DNA of 12,023 bases from DASZZV01 sp035544835. GTDB lineage: Bacteria > Acidobacteriota > Thermoanaerobaculia > Gp7-AA8. Positions 1 to 6,746 of the stretch are shown piece after piece. Position numbers and translations under genes: made by a program. The notes below the pieces were generated by a model that searched no databases, was not told the DNA's origin, and saw only the letters and a program-made list of their open reading frames with translations. Every line of letters starts with the position of its first letter. Position 1 is the first letter of the stretch. The stretch is from positions 1 to 12,023 of the forward strand of contig DASZZV010000253.1 in the NCBI GenBank assembly GCA_035544835.1, written 5' to 3'.

Positions 1-2
1 GC

Positions 3-35
3 CGACACACAGGCAAGAGTGCCTGTGCCACACAA
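3..35. repeat. Half-copy of a palindromic element (family A), 8 bp after the dnaE2 stop
   Basis: This 33-nt unit matches the right arm of the element inside dnaE2 (569-601) at 32 of 33 positions and in the same orientation. It contains an 8-bp stem (CACAGGCA with TGCCTGTG, 4-nt loop). It starts two bases into the window, so an opposing arm may lie outside. It follows the dnaE2 stop codon closely and could act as a 3' hairpin, but no T-run is seen, so I do not call it a terminator. Confidence 0.85.
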
Positions 36-43
36 GGAACGAC

Positions 44-3000
44 CTAATGAAAATCGTGGCTCTTCAGCTCGGCGAAATCCGGTAATGGCCAGAATCGCTC
101 GGCCCGGATCGATGGTTGGCCGATGTCGTTCTGCAGGATGCCTTCAATGACCAGACCCGATGAGCTGACGATGAGAGAGCGGTTCTCGCGAAAAAGATCG
201 GGCCTGACGATGGCCTGCATCATCCCGGTCTCGTCTTCGAGCGTCAGGAATACGAATCCTTTGGCCGTCCCGGGACGCTGCCGCACGATCACGGCGCCGG
301 CGGTCGTGACGCGATGGCCGTTCGGCATCTTCGTCAGATCGGACGCCGAGGCTACATTGTGCGACGACAGCTCGGCGCGGTAATGCTCCATCAGATGCGC
401 CCCGGTCGTCAGCTCCATGCTCGCGTAGTCGGAGAGCGTCTCCTCGAGTGGCGACATCTCGGGAAGGGGGGAGGGTTCTTGTGTGGCACAGGCACTCTTG
501 CCTGTGTGCCGCGGCGTCGAGCCGTGGCGTTTCTGCTGCAATTCGACAGGGAGCTCGGCCTCGACGGCCGACACACAGGCAAGAGTGCCTGTGCTACACA
601 AAAGGCTCCTTTCATTTTGTCCCTCATGTTCCCTCGCTCGCGATGACACCTTCTCCCACAACGGTCCCGCCGGCTTGGCCGCTTGAGAGGCCTGCCAGAG
701 TGCGGCGCGCCGTGTGAGGCCGAACGAAGCGAGCGCGCCGGACCAGGCGAGCCTGGTGAGCTGGTCGTCGCGCAACCTGCAACGCCATTGCAGATCGTCC
801 ACCGACGCAAACGGTCGGATGGCCTGCTCTTCCTCGATCCTATTCACCTGTCGTTGCTGAAGCCCCTTCACGAACTTCATCCCCAGTCGCAGCGCTCCCT
901 CTTCCCAGCGACACTTCCATCCGGAGTGGTTCACGTCAATGGAACGTACTTCGACGCAATGCCGCTGAGCGTCCTTGATCAGCGTGGCCGGATGGTAGAA
1001 GCCCATCGGCCAGGCGTTGAGCAGTGATGCAAAGAAAGCGACGGGATGATGCGCCTTGAGATAACAGCTCGCGTAAGCGATCAGCGCGAAGCTCGCCGCG
1101 TGCGATTCCGGGAAACCGTACAAAGCGAACGAAGTGATCGACTTCACGATCTGATCCTGTGCATCACCAACGATGCCGCGCGTCGTCATGCCGTCGCGAA
1201 GTCGCTTCTCGATCTGCGTCATCCTCTCGACCGATCGCTTGAACCCCATCGCTCTTCTCAACTCCTCGGCCTCGCCCCCAGTAAAGCCGGCCGCGACCAT
1301 GGCGATGCGCAGGAGCTGCTCCTGGAAAAGCGGGACGCCGAGCGTGCGCTCCAGAATCGGCTCGAGGCAGGGATGGGGATACTCCACCGGCCGCTTGCCC
1401 TGACGCCGGTCGAAGAAGGGACGGACCATTCCGCCGACAATCGGTCCCGGCCGGATGATGGCTACCTGCACGACGATGTCGTAGAAAACCTTCGGCGCAT
1501 TCTTCGGCAGCGACGCCATCTGGGCGCGACTCTCCACCTGAAACACGCCAACGGTGTCGGCCTCGTTGAGCATCTTGAAGACGAGTGGATCCTGCTGCGG
1601 GAGATGGGCGAGGTCGACATCGATCTTCTCGTTGACGCGAATCATCGGCAGCGCCTCTTCGATCGCCGCCAGCATCCCCAGCCCGAGAAGATCGACCTTG
1701 ATGATGCCGAGGTCGGCGCAGTCGTCTTTGTCCCATTGGATCACGACCCGCCCCGGCATTGCGGCCGGCTCGAGTGGCACCACGTCGTCGAGTCGACCTC
1801 CGGCCATCACCATTCCGCCGGAATGCTGCCCGAGGTGGCGCGGCAGGTTCTGCATCTGCATCCACAGCCGTACCAGATGCCTCACCCTCGCATCCTCGGG
1901 ATCAAGCCCGGCCGCGGCCAGCTCGTTCTGATATTCGACGCGATCTCGCACCTCGCCGAAGCTCCACTGCCCGACCTGTTTCGCGAAGCGGTCGATCTGT
2001 TCCGTGGAAAAACCGAGGGACTTGGCGACTTCACGTGCCGAGGAGCGCTCGCGGTAGGTGATGACATTGGCGGTCATGGCGGCACCGAGGGCACCGTAGC
2101 GTTTGTAGACATACTGGATGACCTCCTCACGCTCGTCGCCGGAGGGGAGATCGAGATCGATATCGGGCCACTCACCTCGCTCTTCGGAGAGGAAACGTTC
2201 GAAAAGCAAATCCATCTTCACCGGATCGATGGCGGTGATGGAGAGCGCGTAGCAGACGGCGCTGTTGGCGGCGGAGCCGCGCCCCTGCACGAGAATGTTT
2301 TTCTTCAGGCAGAACTGCACGATGTCCCAGACGATGAGGAAGTAGCCGGCGAGATCGAGCTTCTCGATGAGGTCGAGCTCCTTCGCGATCTGCGCCTGCG
2401 CCCGCGCCGTGAGCGGCCGGAAGCGGGCACGTGCGCCGTTCCAGGAGATCTGGCGGAGATAGGAGCTGGGGGTCTCACCGGGGGGGAGCGGGTAGTCGGG
2501 GAAACGGTAACCGAGATTGGCGAGGGTGAAATCGAGCCGTGATCCCAGCTCATAAGCGTGATCGATTGCTTCCGGCAAGTCGGCGAAGACCTCACTCATC
2601 TGCGCGGCCGACTTGATCTGGCGCTCGCGGTTTACGTTGAGGAGGCGTCCCGCTTTGTCGAGAGTCTTCCCGTGCTGAATGCAGGTAAGGACATCGAGGA
2701 GCTCTTTCTCATCGGGCCGGGCGTGTCGCACGGAGTTGGTCGCCAGATAGGGAAGTCGCAGGGAACGGGCAATGTTCAGCAGCGCGATGTTGCGATGCTC
2801 CTGATCGCGCCGTCGATGTCGCTGTAGCTCCACATGAAGACGCCGCGGGAAGATGGACTGAAGCTGCATGACCAGATCTCTGGCTGCATCGACACCTTTC
2901 TCATTCAGTGTTTGCGCGAGCGGTCCCTCGTCACCTCCGGTCAGGCAGTGCAATCCGTCAGCATGTTGACGAATGAGATCCCAGGAGTAGCGGGCCTCGC

Positions 3001-3511
3001 CTTTGGGTCGATTGAGCGCGCCCGCCGTGAGGAGGCGGCAGAGATTACGGTAGCCGGTCTGGCTCTCGACGAGCAGCGTGAGGCGCGGCGCGTCGACCGG
3101 TTTGCGATGCGGCGGCGCATCGGCGACGAGACGCATCGTCGATGTGCCGTCAATGAGTGAAGTCAGCTCCGAGGCGCTCTCTTCCAGCACGATCTCGGCG
3201 CCGACCAGAGCGCGCAAACCCGCTTTCTTCGCCGCGCCATAAAATCGAGGCGCGCCGTAGACGCCATTGGTGTCGATGAGCGCCATGGCCGGCAGACCGA
3301 GCGTCGCCGCCTGGTCGACCAGATCCTCGGGGAGCGACGCGCCATCGAGGAAGGAGAAGGCGCTGGCGGCGCGCAACTCGATGTAGGGACGGGGCGACGT
3401 TTTCGAGGCCGGAGGCTTCCAGTTGCGCTGACGCAGCTTCTCTTTGACCGCGCCGGCGGCGGCGAGGAAGGTTTTGGCGTCGAGGACTCTTGTGGGTGGA
3501 ACGTTTGTCAT
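44..3511 (-). CDS. dnaE2: Error-prone DNA polymerase DnaE2 (C-family, translesion)
   Basis: DnaE2 is the non-essential C-family polymerase that does mutagenic translesion synthesis together with ImuA and ImuB. From the chosen start (1155 aa) the PHP domain begins near residue 42 (YIELRAASAFSFLDGAS). The polymerase core follows, with QGRGSAANS at about 409-417 and the catalytic aspartates in PDIDLD at about 449-454. Next come the GQHSGGMV and DLLGLGML motifs, a helix-hairpin-helix region, and a C-terminal OB-fold (RQRPGTAKGFVFLTLED). I chose ATG 3511. The longer reading frame reaches GTG 3616, but its first 35 codons are mostly translated repeat sequence (MSPKILRSHSLFSDPFVS) and unlike a DnaE2 N-terminus. 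No other ATG, GTG or TTG occurs between 3511 and the PHP domain. The ATG lies within the last bases of the repeat, so the start may be repeat-derived. Residues about 971-1011, in the variable linker before the OB-fold, are encoded by an inserted palindromic element. The frame is otherwise intact. It is the last gene of the imuA-imuB-dnaE2 group. Confidence 0.96.
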   Translation of the reverse strand: MTNVPPTRVLDAKTFLAAAGAVKEKLRQRNWKPPASKTSPRPYIELRAASAFSFLDGASLPEDLVDQAATLGLPAMALIDTNGVYGAPRFYGAAKKAGLRALVGAEIVLEESASELTSLIDGTSTMRLVADAPPHRKPVDAPRLTLLVESQTGYRNLCRLLTAGALNRPKGEARYSWDLIRQHADGLHCLTGGDEGPLAQTLNEKGVDAARDLVMQLQSIFPRRLHVELQRHRRRDQEHRNIALLNIARSLRLPYLATNSVRHARPDEKELLDVLTCIQHGKTLDKAGRLLNVNRERQIKSAAQMSEVFADLPEAIDHAYELGSRLDFTLANLGYRFPDYPLPPGETPSSYLRQISWNGARARFRPLTARAQAQIAKELDLIEKLDLAGYFLIVWDIVQFCLKKNILVQGRGSAANSAVCYALSITAIDPVKMDLLFERFLSEERGEWPDIDLDLPSGDEREEVIQYVYKRYGALGAAMTANVITYRERSSAREVAKSLGFSTEQIDRFAKQVGQWSFGEVRDRVEYQNELAAAGLDPEDARVRHLVRLWMQMQNLPRHLGQHSGGMVMAGGRLDDVVPLEPAAMPGRVVIQWDKDDCADLGIIKVDLLGLGMLAAIEEALPMIRVNEKIDVDLAHLPQQDPLVFKMLNEADTVGVFQVESRAQMASLPKNAPKVFYDIVVQVAIIRPGPIVGGMVRPFFDRRQGKRPVEYPHPCLEPILERTLGVPLFQEQLLRIAMVAAGFTGGEAEELRRAMGFKRSVERMTQIEKRLRDGMTTRGIVGDAQDQIVKSITSFALYGFPESHAASFALIAYASCYLKAHHPVAFFASLLNAWPMGFYHPATLIKDAQRHCVEVRSIDVNHSGWKCRWEEGALRLGMKFVKGLQQRQVNRIEEEQAIRPFASVDDLQWRCRLRDDQLTRLAWSGALASFGLTRRAALWQASQAAKPAGPLWEKVSSRAREHEGQNERSLLCSTGTLACVSAVEAELPVELQQKRHGSTPRHTGKSACATQEPSPLPEMSPLEETLSDYASMELTTGAHLMEHYRAELSSHNVASASDLTKMPNGHRVTTAGAVIVRQRPGTAKGFVFLTLEDETGMMQAIVRPDLFRENRSLIVSSSGLVIEGILQNDIGQPSIRAERFWPLPDFAELKSHDFH
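479..601. repeat. 123-nt twin-hairpin palindromic element inserted in frame in dnaE2 (family A)
   Basis: Two 33-nt arms, 479-511 and 569-601, are inverted repeats of each other with 31 of 33 positions matching, separated by a 57-nt spacer. Each arm folds into its own hairpin: CACAGGCA 487-494, loop CTCT, TGCCTGTG 499-506, and the mirror image in the right arm. The total of 123 nt is exactly 41 codons, so dnaE2 stays in frame and reads through (LCSTGTLACVS on one side, HTGKSACATQ on the other). The layout resembles REP doublets (BIME/REPIN) and, in being inside a gene, the Rickettsia palindromic elements. No target-site duplication is obvious. Confidence 0.9.
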
Positions 3512-3580
3512 CCTGAGGGAGCCGCGCGAAACAAACGGGTCAGAAAACAGTGAGTGCGACCGAAGGATCTTTGGTGACAT
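3505..3580. repeat. Left terminal inverted repeat of the GIY-YIG cassette (family B)
   Basis: This 76-nt repeat pairs with 4117-4193 in inverted orientation, about 72 matches with one 1-nt gap. It carries the family signatures GTCATCCTGAGG at the outer end and GAAGGATCTTTGGTGACAT at the inner end. The dnaE2 start codon (complement of 3509-3511) lies in the outer end. Confidence 0.9.
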
Positions 3581-3609
3581 GGGAGGAAATCGCCAATTCA
3601 TACCCTGCG

Positions 3610-3636
3610 ATGTCACCAGAGATCCTTCGCTATCGC
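3610..3636. repeat. Half-copy of family B repeat
   Basis: ATGTCACCAGAGATCCTTCG closely matches the inner end of the right terminal repeat (from 4117) in the same orientation, with one substitution in the first 20 nt; similarity fades after that. On the minus strand it reads GAAGGATCTCTGGTG, a Shine-Dalgarno-like sequence followed by GTG (3616), which explains the spurious N-terminal extension of the dnaE2 reading frame. Confidence 0.65.
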
Positions 3637-3675
3637 TTCCAAGAAACTTTCCAGTATTTACGCGGCTTTACCGAG

Positions 3676-3778
3676 CTTGTCATCCTGAGCCGCCGCGGCG
3701 AAGGATCTCAAGATAAAGCGATCTGAATTCAGATCCTGCCACTGGAGATCCTTCGCCGCGGCGGCTCAGGATGACAAG
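3676..3778. repeat. Perfect 34-bp inverted repeat (family B) in the dnaE2 leader
   Basis: Arms 3676-3709 and 3745-3778 are perfect reverse complements over 34 nt and flank a 35-nt loop. Each arm holds a GC-rich centre (GCCGCGGC) between ATCCT and AGGAT and is partly palindromic itself. In a transcript running from imuB to dnaE2 this would be a very stable hairpin between the nuclease stop codon and the dnaE2 start. It is a second, complete element of the same family as the cassette ends, nested inside the cassette. There is no T-run after it on either strand, so a terminator role is not supported. Confidence 0.92.
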
Positions 3779-3817
3779 TACGTTTCTTCCCTCATCGGCG
3801 ACACAGCGTCGTTTCCC

Positions 3818-3834
3818 GGCTCAGGATGACAAGC
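3818..3834. repeat. Half-copy of family B repeat containing the nuclease stop codon
   Basis: GGCTCAGGATGACAAGC matches the outer end of the hairpin arm at 3763-3778. On the minus strand it reads TTGTCATCCTGA, and the TGA at 3823-3821 is the stop codon of the GIY-YIG gene, giving it the C-terminal residues Leu-Ser-Ser. Confidence 0.75.
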
Positions 3835-4123
3835 TGAGATCCAGCCAATCAGGATTGTTGCTCTGGATCAACGCGATTTTCTTTTTTCGAACCATCCCTT
3901 TGATCGCCTTTTCTCTCGCGATCGCTCCGCGAACGTCGGTTGTCATTTCGAAATAAACCAATCGAGTGCAGTGATAACGAGCTGTGAATACACTCCCGAC
4001 CTTGTTTTTGTGCTCACCGACACGCCGTTCGAGATTGTTGGTTATACCGGTGTACAGCGTGTGAGATTTGTTGCTCATGATGTAAACGTAAAATTGTTTC
4101 AACTTGCACCTCGCGTATGTCAC
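3821..4123 (-). CDS. Small GIY-YIG nuclease-domain protein
   Basis: This is a stand-alone GIY-YIG endonuclease domain of about 100 residues, of the small UPF0213/YhbQ-like type; the cellular substrate is unknown. From the GTG at 4123 the sequence shows FYVYIM (the 'GIY' strand, residues 11-16), LYTGIT (the 'YIG' strand, 23-28), LERRVGEH with the catalytic arginine (31-38), and AREKAIKG with the metal-binding glutamate near residue 71. The domain looks complete and active. I chose GTG 4123 because GAAGGA lies 6 nt upstream; TTG 4102, preceded by GAGGT, is an equally good start and removes only seven non-conserved residues. The reading frame extends back to 4216, overlapping the imuB 3' end, but that part is translated repeat sequence. 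Both the start region and the stop codon come from family B repeats. It is co-oriented with imuB and dnaE2, so may be co-transcribed with them, but an SOS role is not implied. Confidence 0.85.
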   Translation of the reverse strand: MTYARCKLKQFYVYIMSNKSHTLYTGITNNLERRVGEHKNKVGSVFTARYHCTRLVYFEMTTDVRGAIAREKAIKGMVRKKKIALIQSNNPDWLDLSLSS

Positions 4124-4193
4124 CAAAGATCCTTCGGTCGCACTTACTGTTTCCTGACCCGTTTGTCTCGCGCGTGCTCCCTCAGGATGACAA
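4117..4193. repeat. Right terminal inverted repeat of the GIY-YIG cassette (family B)
   Basis: This 77-nt inverted copy of 3505-3580 has its outer end at 4193, directly beside the imuB stop codon (TGA, complement of 4194-4196). Its inner end carries GAAGGA-N6-GTG on the minus strand, placed to start the nuclease gene. Confidence 0.9.
4130..4135 (-). promoter_or_regulatory. Repeat-borne Shine-Dalgarno site for the GIY-YIG gene
   Basis: The minus strand reads GAAGGA followed by a 6-nt spacer (TCTTTG) and GTG at 4123, which is good ribosome-binding geometry. The site is part of the family B repeat consensus. This is the reason for preferring GTG 4123, but TTG 4102 with its own GAGGT remains possible. 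Confidence 0.4.
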
Positions 4194-5747
4194 TCAGTCG
4201 TACAGCGCATCTGCAAACCACCTCTCGCTCTCCCTCTCCCGATACACGCGAAAGATCCCCCCAGTCATCAGCTCCACATCCCAGTAATCCCGCTCGATCG
4301 GATCGTCGCTCCACCACCCTTCCTCGAGAGTCCACGGACCGGCGGCGACGCGAATGCTGCCGTCGATCATGAGAGGTTTTCGATCGGGTACTTGTACTGG
4401 CGAGACACTGCGAATCGAGGTCAGTTTCATCTTCGGCGTCTCCTCGACGATCACTTCGAGCTCCACGGCCGGGCGCAACACGCGGACGGCCAGCAGGCCG
4501 CGGGCCCGGCGCGGCTTGCGGCGGATGTCGGGTGGCGGGGGAGGATCGAACGAGGCGATGGCGAAACGCTCCGGGCGCCAGGCGTCGGTCGATAGCGGAG
4601 TCCCGATTCGATCGGGTCCGATCATCGAGCCGATGCGGGCTATCGTTGAGGCCAGCTTGTCCGGTGCAAGGGCCGGAGGGCCGAACAGGGTCAGCTGAGC
4701 CCGGCGCGGTTTGTCGGGATGGGCGACGAACGTGAACCCCGACACAGGTGCGCCGGGAGGATTGGCCTCCAGATCGAGGCGCATCAAGGTCAGCATCGTC
4801 TTGACGTCTCGCGTCGGTGCGGGAAACTCGATGGCCCGATGATAAAAGCCCTCCGGCTCGAGACGGAGCGTGATCTCGAGCCTCGTGCAGGCCAGGCCAT
4901 GATTCTCGAGTCGCTTCGAGAGACGATCGAAGGCTCCATTAGCAACGAAGAGGAACGGCTCGAGCGCCACCAGCGCCCACTCCAGATCCATCCCTTCTTC
5001 AAAGACCTGCGGCACCTGTCTCGGGATCAAGGGTCGCGGATCAATCCCCCGCGCCGACCAGTGCAGCTCACGGCCGATGTCGCCGAGACGGCTGGCAATC
5101 TCGCCCTCGGGAAGGCCGGCCAGATCGCCGATCGAGCCGAGGCCCCAGCGCGTGAGTGTGGTCGCGATCTCCATCTCCGGACTGAGACGACTCAGCGGCA
5201 GGGGAGCGAGAAATGCTCTCTCTCCACCGTGAGGAACGATAGTGGGCGATTGCGGAAGCTCGGACGCGATCTTCGCCGCCAGCTTGCTCGAGGCGATTCC
5301 GATTCGTGCCGGCAACCCGATCCCGGCCACGGCCTGAATCGCGGCAGCACCGAGCCGCTGCTCCGCCGCGCCTACATTGCACTCAGACTTCGACTCGCTC
5401 CAGTGAATCTCCATCCCCGTTACATCGATGAAGATCACCCCTTCACCAGCGTCCTCGACTTTTGGTGAGAAACGCTCTGCCACCTCCAGCAAAGCCTCCT
5501 GCGCGCTTCGCTCACACTCCGCATCACATCCTCTGGCGATCACCTTCGGCAGAATGGCGCGAGCCTGCGGGAGCGACTGCCCGACGTGAATGCCGCTCTT
5601 CCTGGCGCGACGTGTCGCGGCGATGACATGTGCCGAGCTGCCGTTGCCGGCCGTAATGACGACCGCCTCGCGCAGTAAGTCAGGCTCACTGCGCAGTCGC
5701 GCTGCGAGGGGAAAAAGAGGGACATGGAAACAGGCGATGCGGGGCAC
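4194..5747 (-). CDS. imuB: ImuB, catalytically inactive Y-family polymerase homologue (mutasome hub)
   Basis: ImuB links ImuA, DnaE2 and the beta sliding clamp in the SOS mutasome and has no polymerase activity itself. The 517-residue protein has a Y-family-like N-terminal part (residues 1-240). The position of the usual first catalytic motif (DMDAFF type) reads ACFHVPLFP, so the metal-binding acid is missing. The palm strand VIFIDVTG (104-111) is kept. A helix-hairpin-helix lies at about 195-215. QLTLF at 351-355 fits the beta-clamp-binding consensus. The C-terminus (GPWTLEEGWWSDDPIERDYW to ERWFADALYD) matches the ImuB tail known to contact partners. The start is GTG 5747, the first start after an in-frame TGA; no convincing Shine-Dalgarno precedes it. 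It is separated from imuA by a palindromic element and from dnaE2 by the GIY-YIG cassette, whereas such operons are usually compact. Confidence 0.93.
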   Translation of the reverse strand: MPRIACFHVPLFPLAARLRSEPDLLREAVVITAGNGSSAHVIAATRRARKSGIHVGQSLPQARAILPKVIARGCDAECERSAQEALLEVAERFSPKVEDAGEGVIFIDVTGMEIHWSESKSECNVGAAEQRLGAAAIQAVAGIGLPARIGIASSKLAAKIASELPQSPTIVPHGGERAFLAPLPLSRLSPEMEIATTLTRWGLGSIGDLAGLPEGEIASRLGDIGRELHWSARGIDPRPLIPRQVPQVFEEGMDLEWALVALEPFLFVANGAFDRLSKRLENHGLACTRLEITLRLEPEGFYHRAIEFPAPTRDVKTMLTLMRLDLEANPPGAPVSGFTFVAHPDKPRRAQLTLFGPPALAPDKLASTIARIGSMIGPDRIGTPLSTDAWRPERFAIASFDPPPPPDIRRKPRRARGLLAVRVLRPAVELEVIVEETPKMKLTSIRSVSPVQVPDRKPLMIDGSIRVAAGPWTLEEGWWSDDPIERDYWDVELMTGGIFRVYRERESERWFADALYD

Positions 5748-5761
5748 TTGTCACGACCGAT

Positions 5762-5890
5762 CGGAGTGGCGACATCTTGTCGCCTGGCTCGGCGGCGTCC
5801 CGCGCCGCCGTCCCCCGGCGATCTTCGCGTTCGCAACAGAACGGCGCCACGGGATGGCGCCGGGCCAGGCGACAGGATGTCGCCACTCCG
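5762..5890. repeat. Twin-hairpin palindromic element between imuA and imuB (family C)
   Basis: Arms 5762-5794 and 5858-5890, each 33 nt, are inverted repeats with 31 of 33 matches around a 63-nt spacer. Each arm holds a hairpin: GGCGACA 5768-5774, loop TCT, TGTCGCC 5778-5784, mirrored on the right by GGCGACA-GGA-TGTCGCC. The spacer edges are also partly complementary (CGTCCCGCGCC against GGCGCCACGGGATG), so the whole 129 nt could fold as one long structure. It begins 6 bp after the imuA stop and ends 14 bp before the imuB start, filling the gap. The sequence differs from family A but the design is the same. Confidence 0.88.
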
Positions 5891-5896
5891 CGACGT

Positions 5897-6697
5897 TCAC
5901 CCTCTCACCTCCGCCGCCAGCAACGACACCCGCGCGCCACGACCTGGTTTGTGATGACGGAACTTCTCGACGATAAGATGTGAGTCGATCCCTTTGAGCA
6001 GGCGAGGCGAGCGACCACTGCCGAGCCAGAGGGCTTTTTTCTGATCGAAGTTGATGGCGGCCTCTGAAAAAGAACCGCTGATCGGATAGGGGCTCGAGAC
6101 AAGTACGACTGCTCGATGTGATGCCGCCGCGCGCGTGAGACGCAGCCATACCGCTTCGTCGGCTCTGCGCCCTCGCACCTGCAGACCGGCATCGATTACG
6201 ACCAGAGGGAAACCGGTCGCGATCAACATCTCCGCTGCCGTGAGGGCCTGCTTCAATTTCTGCGGACGCACCCAGAGTAAGAGAGGAAGATCGATCCCGG
6301 CCGTCTCCGCACCTGCCGGATCGAGGTGATCGCCGAGATCGATCAAGGCCGCCGGCTCGCCGGTAGACGTTACCGCTGCCAGCGATGACAGGACGACCGC
6401 GAAGCGCCCACTCGATCGACGCCCGCTCAGCTCGATGACCGTTCCTTTAGGAAGCCCTCCACCGAGGAGGTCGTCGAGTGCGGCATTGGTTGTGAGCTGG
6501 CCAGGCTGTTCATGACGGTGCACCTGAAGGAGCTCGGCGCCACTTCGCACATAGAGTGCAGAAGCAGCGAGCTGATCGCGCAACCTCGCGAAGTCCTCCC
6601 GCACCAGAGGCTTCGGAACGGCTGCCAGAGCTGGTTTAACCTCTTTACGCGGCCAGGGAATCGGCGACTGAACAACGAGCTCGTAAGCGATGGACAT
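5897..6697 (-). CDS. imuA: ImuA, RecA/SulA-like mutasome accessory protein
   Basis: ImuA is the RecA-like first gene product of imuA-imuB-dnaE2 cassettes and helps DnaE2-dependent translesion synthesis. The 266-residue protein has the typical ALDDLLGGGLPKGTVIELSG segment (73-92), equivalent to the RecA start of the ATPase core. Its P-loop position (SGRRSSGRFA, 91-100) lacks the canonical GK[ST], as expected for this divergent family. The Walker-B-like strand PLVVIDA lies at 164-170. The C-terminus (HHKPGRGARVSLLAAEVRG) is usual for the family. ATG 6697 is preceded by GGGAG with a 5-nt spacer. A possible promoter lies just upstream, and the gene heads the mutasome operon. I did not find a convincing LexA box. 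Identification rests on the motifs and on the imuB and dnaE2 genes downstream. Confidence 0.9.
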   Translation of the reverse strand: MSIAYELVVQSPIPWPRKEVKPALAAVPKPLVREDFARLRDQLAASALYVRSGAELLQVHRHEQPGQLTTNAALDDLLGGGLPKGTVIELSGRRSSGRFAVVLSSLAAVTSTGEPAALIDLGDHLDPAGAETAGIDLPLLLWVRPQKLKQALTAAEMLIATGFPLVVIDAGLQVRGRRADEAVWLRLTRAAASHRAVVLVSSPYPISGSFSEAAINFDQKKALWLGSGRSPRLLKGIDSHLIVEKFRHHKPGRGARVSLLAAEVRG

Positions 6698-6716
6698 GGC
6701 ATCTCCCGGACCTGCG

Positions 6717-6746
6717 ACTCTATGGCGGTAACGAGGCGTAAGTCAA
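6717..6746 (-). promoter_or_regulatory. Possible sigma70-type promoter for imuA
   Basis: On the minus strand, TTGACT (complement of 6741-6746) is followed after 18 nt by TAGAGT (complement of 6717-6722). The -35 box matches 5 of 6 consensus bases and the -10 box 4 of 6. The implied transcription start is only about 12 nt before the imuA ATG, leaving just enough room for the GGGAG ribosome-binding site (complement of 6703-6707). No clear palindromic LexA operator overlaps it. This is motif matching only. Confidence 0.3.

Larger units (their letters stand above)
3505..4193 (-). mobile_element. Putative GIY-YIG nuclease cassette bounded by long inverted repeats
   Basis: The 689-nt unit is bounded by a 76-nt repeat (3505-3580) and its inverted copy (4117-4193). 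They differ by one 1-nt indel and three substitutions, and share the perfect terminal sequence TTGTCATCCTGAGG. Inside are a GIY-YIG nuclease gene, a perfect 34-bp hairpin (3676-3778) and two half-copies of the repeat (3610-3636 and 3818-3834). The unit fills the imuB-dnaE2 junction exactly: its right end abuts the imuB stop codon at 4194-4196 and its left end includes the dnaE2 ATG at 3511. No transposase is present. That the unit is mobile is my inference from symmetry and placement; similar CATCCTGAG/GAAGGATC repeats are common in many bacterial genomes. Confidence 0.6.

Noticed and set aside
1046..2542. Plus-strand open frame of 498 codons opposite dnaE2
   Set aside because: It lies wholly antisense to the conserved polymerase core of dnaE2, has low-complexity acidic/Arg-rich composition, and shows no recognisable domain. 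GC-rich third positions keep the opposite frame open.
3512..3616. Extended DnaE2 N-terminus starting at GTG 3616
   Set aside because: Although GAAGGA precedes this GTG at good spacing, the extra 35 residues are mostly translated family B repeat, and DnaE2 homologues normally start close to the PHP domain. Kept as an alternative only.
3..4193. Possible CRISPR array from the repeated short units
   Set aside because: The units are in inverted pairs with irregular spacing, lie inside and around genes, and have no regular unique spacers or cas genes.
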